From Grimontia marina (GTDB taxonomy: Bacteria > Pseudomonadota > Gammaproteobacteria > Enterobacterales > Vibrionaceae), in NCBI RefSeq assembly GCF_900060185.1, contig NZ_FIZY01000003.1, positions 62,001-126,000 of the forward strand: a stretch of 64,000 bases of DNA. Reading direction: 5' to 3'. The position numbers and the translations under genes are program-made. Position 1 is the stretch's first letter. Every line of letters starts with the position of its first letter. Positions 9,624 through 18,266 of this stretch are shown here, in pieces. The notes under the pieces are model-generated. The model saw only the letters and a list, made by a program, of their open reading frames with translations. It made no database searches and was not told where the DNA came from.

Positions 9624-11465
9624 ATGTTCATGCGTAAAATAACCCATAAGTGCAAAAGTGTATCACGAGTTCTTCCACCAATCGCGCTGGCATTGGTGCT
9701 TTCGGCGTGTACCACCACACCACCTGTTGAGCAAGGACCGCAATATGACATCACAGCGCCGGCGCTGGAGTCATCGACTTTCTATTTGCTGAAATCAGAA
9801 ACCGAAACCGGAGAAGCAAAAGCTGACTGGTATTTGTTGGCGTTAAAAGCACTGATTGCTGAAAAACAGTACGCACAAGCCGATGTTTTGGTTAGTCGTT
9901 TGGCAAAACTGCCACTGACCCCACTGCAACTTTCCGAATGGCAACTGAACCGCGCTTTGTTATCTCAGCAAAAAGGCGATCTGCAGACCGCTGTTGATAA
10001 CCTGAACTTCCAGCCATCTTGGGGTATTCCGGCTATTCAATACCAGCGCTATTACCTGTTGAAAGGCGAACTTTACGAAGCACTGGGCAACATGCCAGGC
10101 GCTGTGCTCTCTTATGCAGAGGGCTCTCCTTTCATTACGGACAATTACGATAAGCAGCAAAACTGGGAAAACGTTTGGACACTGCTGGTGAAAATGCCAC
10201 CATCTGAGCTGAACTCTCTGTCTGCAACCACCAATCCAGTTCTGAATGGCTGGGTCGAGCTGGTAAACCTCTTGCGCCGTTACTCGGGTCGTCCTGCTCA
10301 GCAACAAGAAGCGCTGAACCAATGGCTAGCAGCAAATCCATCTCACCCGGCTAACCGATACCTACCGAATGACCTGACTGCACTTCAGTCGATGGAGATC
10401 CTCCGTCCTGACCGCATCGGTGTGATGCTGCCACTAAGCGACAAGTTCGCGGCACAAGGCGAAGCTATTCGTAATGGTTTGGTACAGGCGCTGCTGGATG
10501 ATGATTCTGGCGATACTGCACCTTCTGTGATGTTCTACGACACCAACGGGCTTTCAACGACGGACATCGTCAATCAGATGCGTGCAGACGGTATTCAGTT
10601 TGCTATCGGCCCTCTTCGCAAAGATAAAATTGAAGAGTTCCTGACTATCAGCCAAAACGCGATTCCCACGCTGGCGCTGAATATTCCAAACGAAGACGAG
10701 GGTGCGGCGAATACTTGCTTCTTCACACTCTCTCCAGAGCAGGAAGCAGAGCAAGCTGCACTGCATATTGAACAGAACAAACATCAATACCCATTGGTGA
10801 TTGCTCCAGATAATGGCTTTGGTCGACGCGTCAGTGAAGCCTTCTCTAAACAGTGGGAAGAGCAAACCGGCGAGCCTGCAGAAATTGAATTTTTCAAAAA
10901 CCGTGCAGCCATGCAGAAGACCGTCCAACGCGTATTTGGCTTAACAGAGAGCCAAGGGCGTATTCAGCAGATGCAACAGCTTCTGGGAATGGAAATGGAA
11001 TCAGAGCAGCGCAGCCGCCGCGATGTTGATGCCGTTTACCTTGTTGCTAACGCAGGCGAGCTCACACTGCTTAAGCCGTTCATTGAAGTCGCCATCAACC
11101 CAGGTGTTCAACCGCCGAAATTGTACTCAAGCTCCCGCTCTAACAACCGTGTGAACGGCGTTGGCGAAATTGGTGAGCTTCGCGGCATTGAGTTCAGTGA
11201 CGTACCACTTCTGGTTGAGCCTAACAATCCGACCGCAGCACGTTTTAATCAACTCTGGCCGGGTCTGGATAATGGCATGACCCGCCTTTACGCACTGGGC
11301 ATGGACGCGTATGCGTTGATTGAAGCACTTCCTCAGATGCAGGCATTGCCGGACTACCGCTTTGAAGGGTTGTCAGGTGAATTGTCATTGGGTGATTACT
11401 GCACCGTCAACCGCAGCGTTTCCTGGGCGATGTTTGGGGAGCAAGGGATTGTTTCGGTTAAGTAA
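9624..11465 (+). CDS. lpoA: Penicillin-binding protein activator LpoA
   Basis: Outer-membrane lipoprotein that reaches through the periplasm to stimulate PBP1a. The N-terminus has a basic stretch, a hydrophobic core and the lipobox LSAC, with the lipidated Cys near residue 28. The rest is 613 residues long: a helical TPR-like N-terminal half (about 40-230), then a periplasmic-binding-protein-like C-terminal domain beginning near RPDRIGVMLPLSDKF. E. coli LpoA is longer (678). An in-frame ATG at 9630 is an equally plausible start. It is divergent from rsmI with a 50-bp gap and heads lpoA-yraN-diaA-dolP. Confidence 0.95.
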   Translation: MFMRKITHKCKSVSRVLPPIALALVLSACTTTPPVEQGPQYDITAPALESSTFYLLKSETETGEAKADWYLLALKALIAEKQYAQADVLVSRLAKLPLTPLQLSEWQLNRALLSQQKGDLQTAVDNLNFQPSWGIPAIQYQRYYLLKGELYEALGNMPGAVLSYAEGSPFITDNYDKQQNWENVWTLLVKMPPSELNSLSATTNPVLNGWVELVNLLRRYSGRPAQQQEALNQWLAANPSHPANRYLPNDLTALQSMEILRPDRIGVMLPLSDKFAAQGEAIRNGLVQALLDDDSGDTAPSVMFYDTNGLSTTDIVNQMRADGIQFAIGPLRKDKIEEFLTISQNAIPTLALNIPNEDEGAANTCFFTLSPEQEAEQAALHIEQNKHQYPLVIAPDNGFGRRVSEAFSKQWEEQTGEPAEIEFFKNRAAMQKTVQRVFGLTESQGRIQQMQQLLGMEMESEQRSRRDVDAVYLVANAGELTLLKPFIEVAINPGVQPPKLYSSSRSNNRVNGVGEIGELRGIEFSDVPLLVEPNNPTAARFNQLWPGLDNGMTRLYALGMDAYALIEALPQMQALPDYRFEGLSGELSLGDYCTVNRSVSWAMFGEQGIVSVK

Positions 11466-11817
11466 AAAGCAAACCGGCGATCACTACGAAACACAAGCCT
11501 GCCGCTTTCTCGAGCGGCAGGGCCTTAAGACCATCGAAAAGAATGCCCGCTTCAAGGGCGGCGAATTGGATCTCATCATGCGGGAGCAAAACTGCCTCGT
11601 TTTCGTTGAGGTCAAATACCGTAACCAAACCACCTATGGTGGCGCCGCAGCCAGTATCTCCCCACAAAAACAACGTCGTATGCTCAAAGCCGCCTATTTG
11701 TGGTTGGCGAAAAATGGCCTGTCCGCGACACATACCGAGTTTAGATTTGATGCCGTGACTTTTGAAGGCAACGTAAACTCGGTAAACTGGATGAAAAATA
11801 TCGTATTTGAAGGGTAA
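11449..11817 (+). CDS. yraN: YraN family endonuclease-fold protein
   Basis: Member of the UPF0102 family, with a restriction-endonuclease-like fold; its cellular function is not established. The core signature is present: ARFKGGELDLIM followed by LVFVEVKYR, matching the G-E-x-D and E-V-K nuclease motif. The frame is open far upstream, but conserved sequence begins only at about LFRLSKKQTGDHYE. I therefore choose TTG at 11449, with GGGGAG seven bases upstream, giving 122 residues, a usual size for this family. That start overlaps the end of lpoA by 17 bp in another frame. DiaA follows after 3 bp. Confidence 0.85.
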   Translation: MFRLSKKQTGDHYETQACRFLERQGLKTIEKNARFKGGELDLIMREQNCLVFVEVKYRNQTTYGGAAASISPQKQRRMLKAAYLWLAKNGLSATHTEFRFDAVTFEGNVNSVNWMKNIVFEG

Positions 11818-12411
<594 letters not shown>

Positions 12412-12413
12412 AC

Positions 12414-12962
12414 ATGAAGAAGGCGCTTTTACTTGCAGCAGTATTGGGGTTGAGTGCCTGTTCAGCGATTTACGAGCAGGATACCCGTACCGCGAAAACG
12501 GAATGGCAAGACACACAACTAGGAATGGAAGTCGCCGGGATCGTTAATAAAGCCCCTTTTAAAGGCGATACCCGTGTTAACGCCGTTTCCTACGATGGCA
12601 AACTGTTATTAATTGGTCAGGCGAAAACCGAAGACCTCAAAAAGGCTATCGTGACTAAAGTTCGAGAACTCGAAGGCGTAGAGACCATCTACGATCAAAT
12701 ACGCATCAAGGCACCTTTGTCTGTGAGTGATGTTTCCAAAGACACTTGGATCACCACCAAGGTGAAATCAGCTCTTATTGGCAGCAAGAAGCTCCGTAAC
12801 GTGAACATCAAAGTGATCACAGAAGACAGCGAGGTCTTTCTGTTAGGCTATGTCACCCGCGAGCAAGCAAATGAAGCCACTGAAATTGCCCGTAACCTAA
12901 GTGGCGTTAAGCAGGTCATCAAAGGCTTTCAATATTATGAGCCAAGCGCCAGCAGCGAATAA
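12414..12962 (+). CDS. dolP: Outer-membrane lipoprotein DolP (YraP), two BON domains
   Basis: Outer-membrane lipoprotein with two BON domains that binds anionic phospholipid and supports envelope integrity. The start at 12414 gives MKKALLLAAVLGLSACSA, a textbook signal peptide with lipobox LSAC (Cys16), and has GGAG eight bases upstream; the open frame further upstream is not used. The two BON domains cover about residues 40-108 and 118-180, each with the G-x-V-x-L/G-V-xx-V pattern. Length is 182 residues. A strong terminator follows at 12992. Confidence 0.95.
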   Translation: MKKALLLAAVLGLSACSAIYEQDTRTAKTEWQDTQLGMEVAGIVNKAPFKGDTRVNAVSYDGKLLLIGQAKTEDLKKAIVTKVRELEGVETIYDQIRIKAPLSVSDVSKDTWITTKVKSALIGSKKLRNVNIKVITEDSEVFLLGYVTREQANEATEIARNLSGVKQVIKGFQYYEPSASSE

Positions 12963-12991
12963 TTTGGAATAATTTGATAGATTCAGACATG

Positions 12992-13018
12992 AAAAAAGCA
13001 GCCTAGGCTGCTTTTTTT
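12992..13018. terminator. Bidirectional terminator between dolP and sspB
   Basis: An inverted repeat AGCAGC-CTAG-GCTGCT is flanked by A6 and T7 runs, so it can terminate transcription from both sides. The T run on the plus side reaches into the sspB stop codon (13017-13019), leaving no spare sequence between the two convergent genes. Confidence 0.85.
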
Positions 13019-13499
13019 ATTTGACGACGGTTAGCGTCGGACGACCTTTCGGTTTCTGCGCTGGTTCTGAAGTTGGCTCATCAGTCTCCACAACAGTTTC
13101 AACGTCTTCCTGTACTTCATCGACAGCATTGAGTTCCGGTTCAGATTCAATGCGCTCCAGCTCTTCATCGTATGCTGGCTCTGGATCGAACATGGTACCA
13201 GCACCATTTTCACGTGCATAAATTGCCATCACAGCATACATAGGCACAGTCACCAGCATCGGCCGACCACCGAATCGCGCATTGAAACTGACTTCGTCAT
13301 TGCCCAATTCAAGGTTGCCCACTGCACGTGGTGCAACGTTCAATACGATCTGTCCATCCTGTACGTACTCAAAAGGTACATTCACGTAAGGCATTGTTGC
13401 GTCCACAACTAGGTGTGGCGTCAGATCGTTGTCGAGTAACCAGTCGTAAAACGCCCGTAACAGATACGGGCGTCGAGGTTTCAGATTGATGTCGCTCAT
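13017..13499 (-). CDS. sspB: ClpXP adaptor SspB
   Basis: Adaptor that carries ssrA-tagged proteins to ClpXP for degradation. The N-terminal substrate-binding domain (about residues 1-110) starts with LKPRRPYLLRAFYDWLLDN and includes FGGRPMLVTVPM. It is followed by an acidic, disordered linker, and the last ten residues, KGRPTLTVVK, match the XB motif that docks on the ClpX zinc-binding domain. Length is 160 residues. The ATG overlaps the sspA stop as TAATG. Confidence 0.97.
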   Translation of the reverse strand: MSDINLKPRRPYLLRAFYDWLLDNDLTPHLVVDATMPYVNVPFEYVQDGQIVLNVAPRAVGNLELGNDEVSFNARFGGRPMLVTVPMYAVMAIYARENGAGTMFDPEPAYDEELERIESEPELNAVDEVQEDVETVVETDEPTSEPAQKPKGRPTLTVVK

Positions 13500-14134
13500 T
13501 ATTGCGCCAGACGCATCTCACGCTCAGCTTCAGTCAGAGAAGCCAGGAATGAATCACGTTCAAATACGCGCGCCATGTAAGTTTTCACTTCTTTAGCGCC
13601 AGGGCCGCTCAGTTCGATGCCCATTACCGGCAAACGCCACAGTAGCGGAGCCAGGTAGCAATCAACCAAGCTAAACTCTTCGCTCATGAAGAAAGGATAC
13701 TCGGCAAACACAGGAGCAAGAGCCAACAGCTCTTCACGCAATTGACGGCGAGCTTTATCAGCTTCTTCTGCATTACCTTTTTCAATTTTCTCAGCCAGTG
13801 TGTACCAGTTACGTTCGATGCGGTACATCATCAGACGGCTGTTACCACGTGCTACCGGGTAAACCGGCATCAACGGCGGATGTGGGAAACGCTCATCCAG
13901 GTATTCCATGATGATGTTTGCGTTATACAACGCCAACTCACGGTCAACCAGAGTCGGAACCGAGTTATACGGATTCAGATCGAGTAAATCCTCTGGCAGG
14001 TTATTTGGATCAACAAGCTCAATCTCGTATGTCACACCTTTCTCTGCCAGAACGATGCGAACCTGATGGCTATACATGTCTGATGCGTCTGAATACAACG
14101 TCATCACCGAGCGTTTATTGGCAGCAACAGCCAT
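13499..14134 (-). CDS. sspA: Stringent starvation protein A (SspA)
   Basis: RNA-polymerase-associated protein with a glutathione-S-transferase fold, involved in stationary-phase and acid-stress expression in E. coli. At 211 residues it is one shorter than E. coli SspA. The thioredoxin-like N-terminal domain (MTLYSDASDMYSHQVRIVLAEKGV) leads into a helical C-terminal domain (EFSLVDCYLAPLLWRLP). A strong GGAGG lies five bases before the ATG. It is co-transcribed with sspB; the petC terminator lies only about 35 nt upstream of the start. Confidence 0.97.
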   Translation of the reverse strand: MAVAANKRSVMTLYSDASDMYSHQVRIVLAEKGVTYEIELVDPNNLPEDLLDLNPYNSVPTLVDRELALYNANIIMEYLDERFPHPPLMPVYPVARGNSRLMMYRIERNWYTLAEKIEKGNAEEADKARRQLREELLALAPVFAEYPFFMSEEFSLVDCYLAPLLWRLPVMGIELSGPGAKEVKTYMARVFERDSFLASLTEAEREMRLAQ

Positions 14135-14159
14135 TAACCCCTCCAGAATGTTTCATCTA

Positions 14160-14192
14160 TAGAAAAAACAATGGGAGCACCTGCTCCCATTG
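14160..14192 (-). terminator. Rho-independent terminator after petC
   Basis: A long inverted repeat (14169-14179 with 14182-14192, eleven complementary positions) is followed on the minus strand by a T-rich tail of seven T's. It ends the petABC operon, and it sits directly in front of sspA on the same strand, so incomplete termination would feed sspAB. Confidence 0.85.
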
Positions 14193-14220
14193 TGGATCAG
14201 CAACTCACTAGATTAACCGA

Positions 14221-14958
14221 TCAGTGAACGTCACGCCAATACTCTTTCTTGAGCAAAATGGCTAGGATGAGGAAAATGACCATAAAGCCAATCACCCAGT
14301 AACCCATTTGCTGACGCTCAAGCTTGTTAGGCTCACCTGAATACTCAAGGAAGTTCACCAAGTCACGAACCGCATCGTCGTACTCTTCAGGGCTCAACTC
14401 ACCGTTACCCAGTGATTCGATCCCCATGAATTCCTGAACCTGTTCACCATCAACCATGACAGTTTTGTACTGCTTGACCGGTGTACCTTGAAGCTCTTCC
14501 AGCACGTGAGGCATACCCACGCTTGGGAACACTGAGTTATTCACACCAAACGGACGAGAGTCATCCTGGTAGAAAGAACGTAGGTAGGTGTAAATCCAGT
14601 CTGTACCACGGACACGAGCAACCAACGTCAGATCTGGTGCCGGACCACCAAAGAAGGTCGCACCATCTTCTGCAGTCATCGCATTGTTCACCAGATCACC
14701 GATTTTCGCATTGCTGTCAAAAACCAGATTTTCCAACATCAGTTCTTTCGGGATATCCAAGTCTTCTGCAATGCGCTCATAACGCTGATACTGAGTCGCG
14801 TGACAGCCAAAACAGTAGTTCATGAACAGTTTCGCACCGTTTTGCAGTGATGCCTTGTCAGACAAGTCATTGTTCGCAGCGTCTAGCGGAACCTTAGCGC
14901 CAGCCGCCATCACCAGAGAAGGTAACAGTGCGAACAGAATTACAATCCACTTCTTCAT
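14221..14958 (-). CDS. petC: Ubiquinol-cytochrome c reductase, cytochrome c1 subunit
   Basis: Haem-c subunit of the cytochrome bc1 complex that passes electrons from the Rieske protein to soluble cytochrome c. An N-terminal signal peptide (MKKWIVILFALLPSLVMA) precedes the haem-binding CFGCH motif at about residues 50-54. The C-terminus has a single membrane anchor (WVIGFMVIFLILAILL) ending in a short basic tail. Length is 245 residues. The ATG overlaps the petB stop by 4 bp. Confidence 0.96.
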   Translation of the reverse strand: MKKWIVILFALLPSLVMAAGAKVPLDAANNDLSDKASLQNGAKLFMNYCFGCHATQYQRYERIAEDLDIPKELMLENLVFDSNAKIGDLVNNAMTAEDGATFFGGPAPDLTLVARVRGTDWIYTYLRSFYQDDSRPFGVNNSVFPSVGMPHVLEELQGTPVKQYKTVMVDGEQVQEFMGIESLGNGELSPEEYDDAVRDLVNFLEYSGEPNKLERQQMGYWVIGFMVIFLILAILLKKEYWRDVH

Positions 14959-16220
14959 TTGTAGTTCACCCTCTCCGGTAATGGTTTCGTCGCCTCGTTT
15001 TTGCTGTAGAAGAACAGCGCGACGAAGAACATAAAGTAACCAAAGCTAAAGATCTGTGCCATCAAGGTATAAGTTGGGGTTGCTGGCAGCGCACCCAGAA
15101 TACCCAGCGCAATGAACGAAACAGTGAATTGCGCAATGTTTGCCAGATGGATTTTGCTGCGGTAACGGTATGAACGTACTTTACAGCGATCAAGCCACGG
15201 CAGAAGGAACAGAACAGCGATGGAGAGGCCCATCAACACAACGCCCATCAATTTGTCAGGAACTGCACGTAGGATGGCGTAGAACGGGGTGAAGTACCAC
15301 ACTGGCGCAATGTGCTCAGGTGTCTTCAGCGGGTTAGCTGCTTCAAAGTTAGGTGGCTCAAGGAAGTAACCGCCCATCTCTGGATTGAAGAAGATAACGT
15401 AAGCAAACAGAATACCGAACAGACCCACACCAATCAGATCCTTCACTGTACCGTAAGGATGGAAAGGCACAGAATCGATGATGTCGTACTTTTTAGTGTA
15501 GTACTCGTGGAATGGGAACTGAGTTTCGTACCCTTCGCCTTTAGTGCCTTTAGGCAACTTGGTTTCGATACCATCCGGGTTGTTTGAACCCACTTCATGA
15601 AGTGCCAGGATGTGCAGTACAACCAGCAACAGAATCACGATAGGTAGCGCTACAACGTGGAGTGCAAAGAAGCGGTTCAGTGTTGCGCCAGACAAAACAT
15701 AGTCACCACGAATCCACAATGTCAGGTCGTCACCGATAACCGGAATCGCACCAAACAGGGAAATGATTACCTGTGCACCCCAGTAAGACATCTGACCCCA
15801 TGGCAGCAGGTAGCCCATGAAAGCTTCCGCCATCAGCGCAAGGAAGATCAGCATACCGAAAATCCACAGCAATTCACGTGGTTTCTGGTATGAACCATAA
15901 ATCAGGCCACGGAACATGTGCAGGTAGACAACCACGAAAAACGCAGAAGCACCTGTGGAGTGCATATAACGCAGCAGCCATCCGTATTCCACGTCCCGCA
16001 TAATATATTCAATTGACGCAAAAGCCCCCTCTGCAGAAGGGTTGTAACTCATCGTTAGCCAAATACCGGTTAATAGCTGGTTTACCAGCACCAGCATGGC
16101 CAGTGAGCCAAACAGGTACCAGAAGTTAAAGTTTTTCGGCATTGGGTATTCAGACAAATGCTTTTTGTAAGCATTTATCGCTGGAAGGCGTTTCTCAAAC
16201 CAGTTAAGCAAGTTTTCCAT
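14955..16220 (-). CDS. petB: Ubiquinol-cytochrome c reductase, cytochrome b subunit
   Basis: Core transmembrane subunit of the bc1 complex, carrying both b haems and the quinone sites. The 421-residue protein has the expected eight or so membrane helices. The two haem-ligating histidine pairs are visible at His87/His101 and His188/His203. The Qo-site motif reads PVWY (residues 306-309, DNA 15294-15305) where mitochondrial and alphaproteobacterial proteins have PEWY. It overlaps petC by 4 bp and the petA stop by one base. Confidence 0.97.
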   Translation of the reverse strand: MENLLNWFEKRLPAINAYKKHLSEYPMPKNFNFWYLFGSLAMLVLVNQLLTGIWLTMSYNPSAEGAFASIEYIMRDVEYGWLLRYMHSTGASAFFVVVYLHMFRGLIYGSYQKPRELLWIFGMLIFLALMAEAFMGYLLPWGQMSYWGAQVIISLFGAIPVIGDDLTLWIRGDYVLSGATLNRFFALHVVALPIVILLLVVLHILALHEVGSNNPDGIETKLPKGTKGEGYETQFPFHEYYTKKYDIIDSVPFHPYGTVKDLIGVGLFGILFAYVIFFNPEMGGYFLEPPNFEAANPLKTPEHIAPVWYFTPFYAILRAVPDKLMGVVLMGLSIAVLFLLPWLDRCKVRSYRYRSKIHLANIAQFTVSFIALGILGALPATPTYTLMAQIFSFGYFMFFVALFFYSKNEATKPLPERVNYK

Positions 16221-16810
16221 TACGCTGTCCCCTCATCTGCGCCAACCAAAATGCGGTTATCGTTAAGGTACGTATAAGGTGGAACAACCAGATTAAGTGG
16301 CGCTGGCACACTCTTGAATACACGACCAGCCATATCAAACTTGGAGCCGTGACAAGGGCAGAAGAAACCGGAGGAGACGCCTTCTACTTGCTCGCCAAAG
16401 CTATCAGGCAAGTAAGTTGGTGAACAACCCAAATGGGTACATAAACCAACTGCGACAAAAATTTCTGGTTTTACTGAACGGTAAGTATTAACAATATACT
16501 CAGGCTGCTGTGGTTCAAGAGATTCTGGGTCACGTAGTTGATCACCAATCTCATTCAACGTTTCCAGCGTTTGTTCTCCACGGCGAACAATCCAGACCGG
16601 CTTGCCCTGCCAAATCACCCTGACTAATTGACCTTCTTCAATTTTGCTAATATCGACTTCGACCGGGGCACCGGCAGCCTTAGCTTTGGCGCTAGGGTTC
16701 CATGACTTGATAAAAGGTACAGCGACTGCTGCTGCACCCACACCACCAACCACAGCGGTTGACAGAGTCAGGAAACGACGTCGGCCGGAATTCACTGGCG
16801 CATTGCTCAT
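16220..16810 (-). CDS. petA: Ubiquinol-cytochrome c reductase, Rieske iron-sulfur subunit
   Basis: [2Fe-2S] subunit of the bc1 complex. I start it at the ATG 16808-16810 because GGAGA lies eight bases upstream and the resulting N-terminus, MSNAPVNSGRRRFLT, is a normal Tat-type twin-arginine leader; an upstream frame extension would add nine residues without a better site. A membrane segment follows at about 16-34. The cluster ligands are Cys124/His126 in CTHLGC and Cys151/His154 in CPCHGS, with the disulfide cysteines 129 and 153. Length is 196 residues. First gene of petABC. Confidence 0.96.
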   Translation of the reverse strand: MSNAPVNSGRRRFLTLSTAVVGGVGAAAVAVPFIKSWNPSAKAKAAGAPVEVDISKIEEGQLVRVIWQGKPVWIVRRGEQTLETLNEIGDQLRDPESLEPQQPEYIVNTYRSVKPEIFVAVGLCTHLGCSPTYLPDSFGEQVEGVSSGFFCPCHGSKFDMAGRVFKSVPAPLNLVVPPYTYLNDNRILVGADEGTA

Positions 16811-17141
16811 CCAACATTCTCCCATGTGCTCCCGCATGGATTCTTATAACTTTCCTTATGCGTCCCTGGAGCGTACGGCTAACTCAAATTAAGTATTTTT
16901 CTCACGTAGAAACGGGTGGTTTAACCAACAAAAACCTATTAATACGTCGCCTAAATGATAAGGAAAACCCCACTTTTTGACAAGATAAAGCTACCTTTTT
17001 GTAACAAATGTGAGGTATACACCGTTTTTTAACTAACTGCCAAAAAAGAAAAAATTTGCGGAAATGTCAAAATGAGGAAATTGGGGACAAGCGCACAGTT
17101 CGCGCATTGACGGGAGGGGTAAATGCCTGAATGGAGATAAT
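16811..17141. other. Non-coding gap between petA and the rpsI terminator
   Basis: This AT-rich stretch holds the petA promoter (16955-16983) and about 145 nt of petA leader. Between 16985 and 17141 I see no open frame with a ribosome site, no stable hairpin beyond the rpsI terminator, and no convincing regulator site. Confidence 0.6.
16955..16983 (-). promoter_or_regulatory. petABC promoter
   Basis: On the minus strand TTGTCA (16978-16983) and TATCAT (16955-16960) are separated by exactly 17 bp, a near-consensus sigma-70 promoter with an AT-rich upstream flank. It faces petA and would start transcription near 16948, giving a leader of about 140 nt. Confidence 0.75.
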
Positions 17142-17170
17142 AAAAAGCCCGGCATAAGCCAGGCTTTTTT
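17142..17170 (-). terminator. Terminator of the rplM-rpsI operon
   Basis: The hairpin AAAAAGCC(C)GGC / GCC(A)GGCTTTTTT closes over an ATAA loop, with one internal mismatch, and runs into T's on the minus strand about 30 nt after the rpsI stop. Confidence 0.8.
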
Positions 17171-17202
17171 GGACCAGAATTCCCGGATAATCCGGAAGCG
17201 AA

Positions 17203-17592
17203 TTAACGCTTAGAGAATTGTGGACGACGACGTGCTTTACGCAGACCAACTTTCTTACGTTCAACGCGACGTGCGTCACGAGTAACGAAGCCAGCTGCGC
17301 GCAGTGCAGGACGCAGAGTCTCATCGTATTCCATCAGCGCACGGGTGATACCGTGGCGGATTGCACCTGCTTGACCAGAGATACCACCACCAGCAACGGT
17401 GATGTACAGGTCCAGCTTCTCAGTCATTTCTACCAGCTCAAGAGGTTGCATAACAACCATGCGAGCGGTTGGACGACCGAAGTAGGTTTCCAGAGAACGC
17501 TTGTTGATTACGATGTTACCGCTGCCCGGCTTGATGAATACACGAGCTGCGGAGCTTTTGCGACGACCTGTGCCGTAGTATTGTTCTGCCAT
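17203..17592 (-). CDS. rpsI: 30S ribosomal protein S9
   Basis: Small-subunit head protein whose C-terminal tail reaches the P-site tRNA. The 129-residue protein begins [17 protein letters not shown], includes [15 protein letters not shown] and ends in the basic tail [17 protein letters not shown] that is invariant in the family. It lies 12 bp after rplM in the standard two-gene operon. Confidence 0.99.
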   Translation of the reverse strand: MAEQYYGTGRRKSSAARVFIKPGSGNIVINKRSLETYFGRPTARMVVMQPLELVEMTEKLDLYITVAGGGISGQAGAIRHGITRALMEYDETLRPALRAAGFVTRDARRVERKKVGLRKARRRPQFSKR

Positions 17593-17604
17593 TTTGAAGT
17601 CCCC

Positions 17605-18033
17605 TTAGATGTCCAGTACTTGCGGTTGTTGTGCCGCGTGCTTGTGCTCTGCGCCCGCGTAAACTTTCAGTTTACGGTACATTGCACGACCTAGAGGACC
17701 GCGTGGTAGCATACCTTTAACAGCAAGCTCGATAACCATTTCTGGTTTCTTAGCGATCAGTTTGTCGAAGCTGATTGACTTGATGCCACCCATGAAACCA
17801 GAGTGGTGGTAGTACATCTTGTCAGTAGTTTTCGCGCCAGTTACTTTAACTTTTTCCGCGTTGATAACTACGATGTAGTCACCAGTGTCAACGTGCGGAG
17901 TGTACTCCGGCTTGTGCTTACCACGCAGACGAGATGCGATTTCAGTTGCGATACGACCCAGAGTTTTACCTTCTGCGTCTACAATGTACCAGTCGCGTTT
18001 TACAGTTTCTGGTTTAGCAACGAATGTTTTCAT
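17605..18033 (-). CDS. rplM: 50S ribosomal protein L13
   Basis: Early-assembling large-subunit protein. At 142 residues it has the E. coli length and the classic sequence [43 protein letters not shown] and [21 protein letters not shown]. The Shine-Dalgarno before its ATG is weak (CGGG, 13 bases away), consistent with translation being set by the structured leader upstream. L13 is reported to repress its own operon in E. coli; the same is plausible here. Confidence 0.99.
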   Translation of the reverse strand: MKTFVAKPETVKRDWYIVDAEGKTLGRIATEIASRLRGKHKPEYTPHVDTGDYIVVINAEKVKVTGAKTTDKMYYHHSGFMGGIKSISFDKLIAKKPEMVIELAVKGMLPRGPLGRAMYRKLKVYAGAEHKHAAQQPQVLDI

Positions 18034-18159
18034 GCTAATAATTACCCGATAAATTTAGATTTCACTTAAGGAGCTCTCGCTCCCACTGTTAAGAGCCCAT
18101 TCAACACCCCTTCGAGTGGTGGTTCCCTCGGCCGAAGCCTTTCAACAGTAACGGTGGGT
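18034..18159 (-). promoter_or_regulatory. Structured 5' leader of rplM-rpsI (candidate L13 control element)
   Basis: About 125 nt of predicted leader RNA with several clear hairpins: GGC-UUCG-GCC (18130-18139), GGAGC-GAGA-GCUCC with a GNRA loop (18070-18083), and a longer-range ACUGUU/AACAGU pairing that encloses most of the element. Such compact folding directly before a weak ribosome site is what an autogenous ribosomal-protein control region looks like. The structure is read by eye; no covariation was tested. Confidence 0.6.
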
Positions 18160-18165
18160 CGCAGG

Positions 18166-18210
18166 ATTATAAGGAAGGGTGGAGAAAAAATCACCTTTTT
18201 TTCAAAAAAA
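18166..18210 (-). promoter_or_regulatory. rplM promoter with probable UP element
   Basis: A perfect TATAAT -10 (complement of 18166-18171) is followed by a GC-rich CCTGCGAC discriminator. The -35 is poor (GTGATT, 18189-18194), but directly upstream lies TTTTTTTGAAAAAAA (18196-18210), which falls at about -37 to -51 and fits an UP element. Strong A/T tracts with a GC discriminator suggest a growth-rate-controlled promoter. Confidence 0.65.
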
Positions 18211-18266
18211 GTCCTGACTTTTTCTCCATTAGATTTTTATCAATACTGTTATTACCGCAAGGCTGG

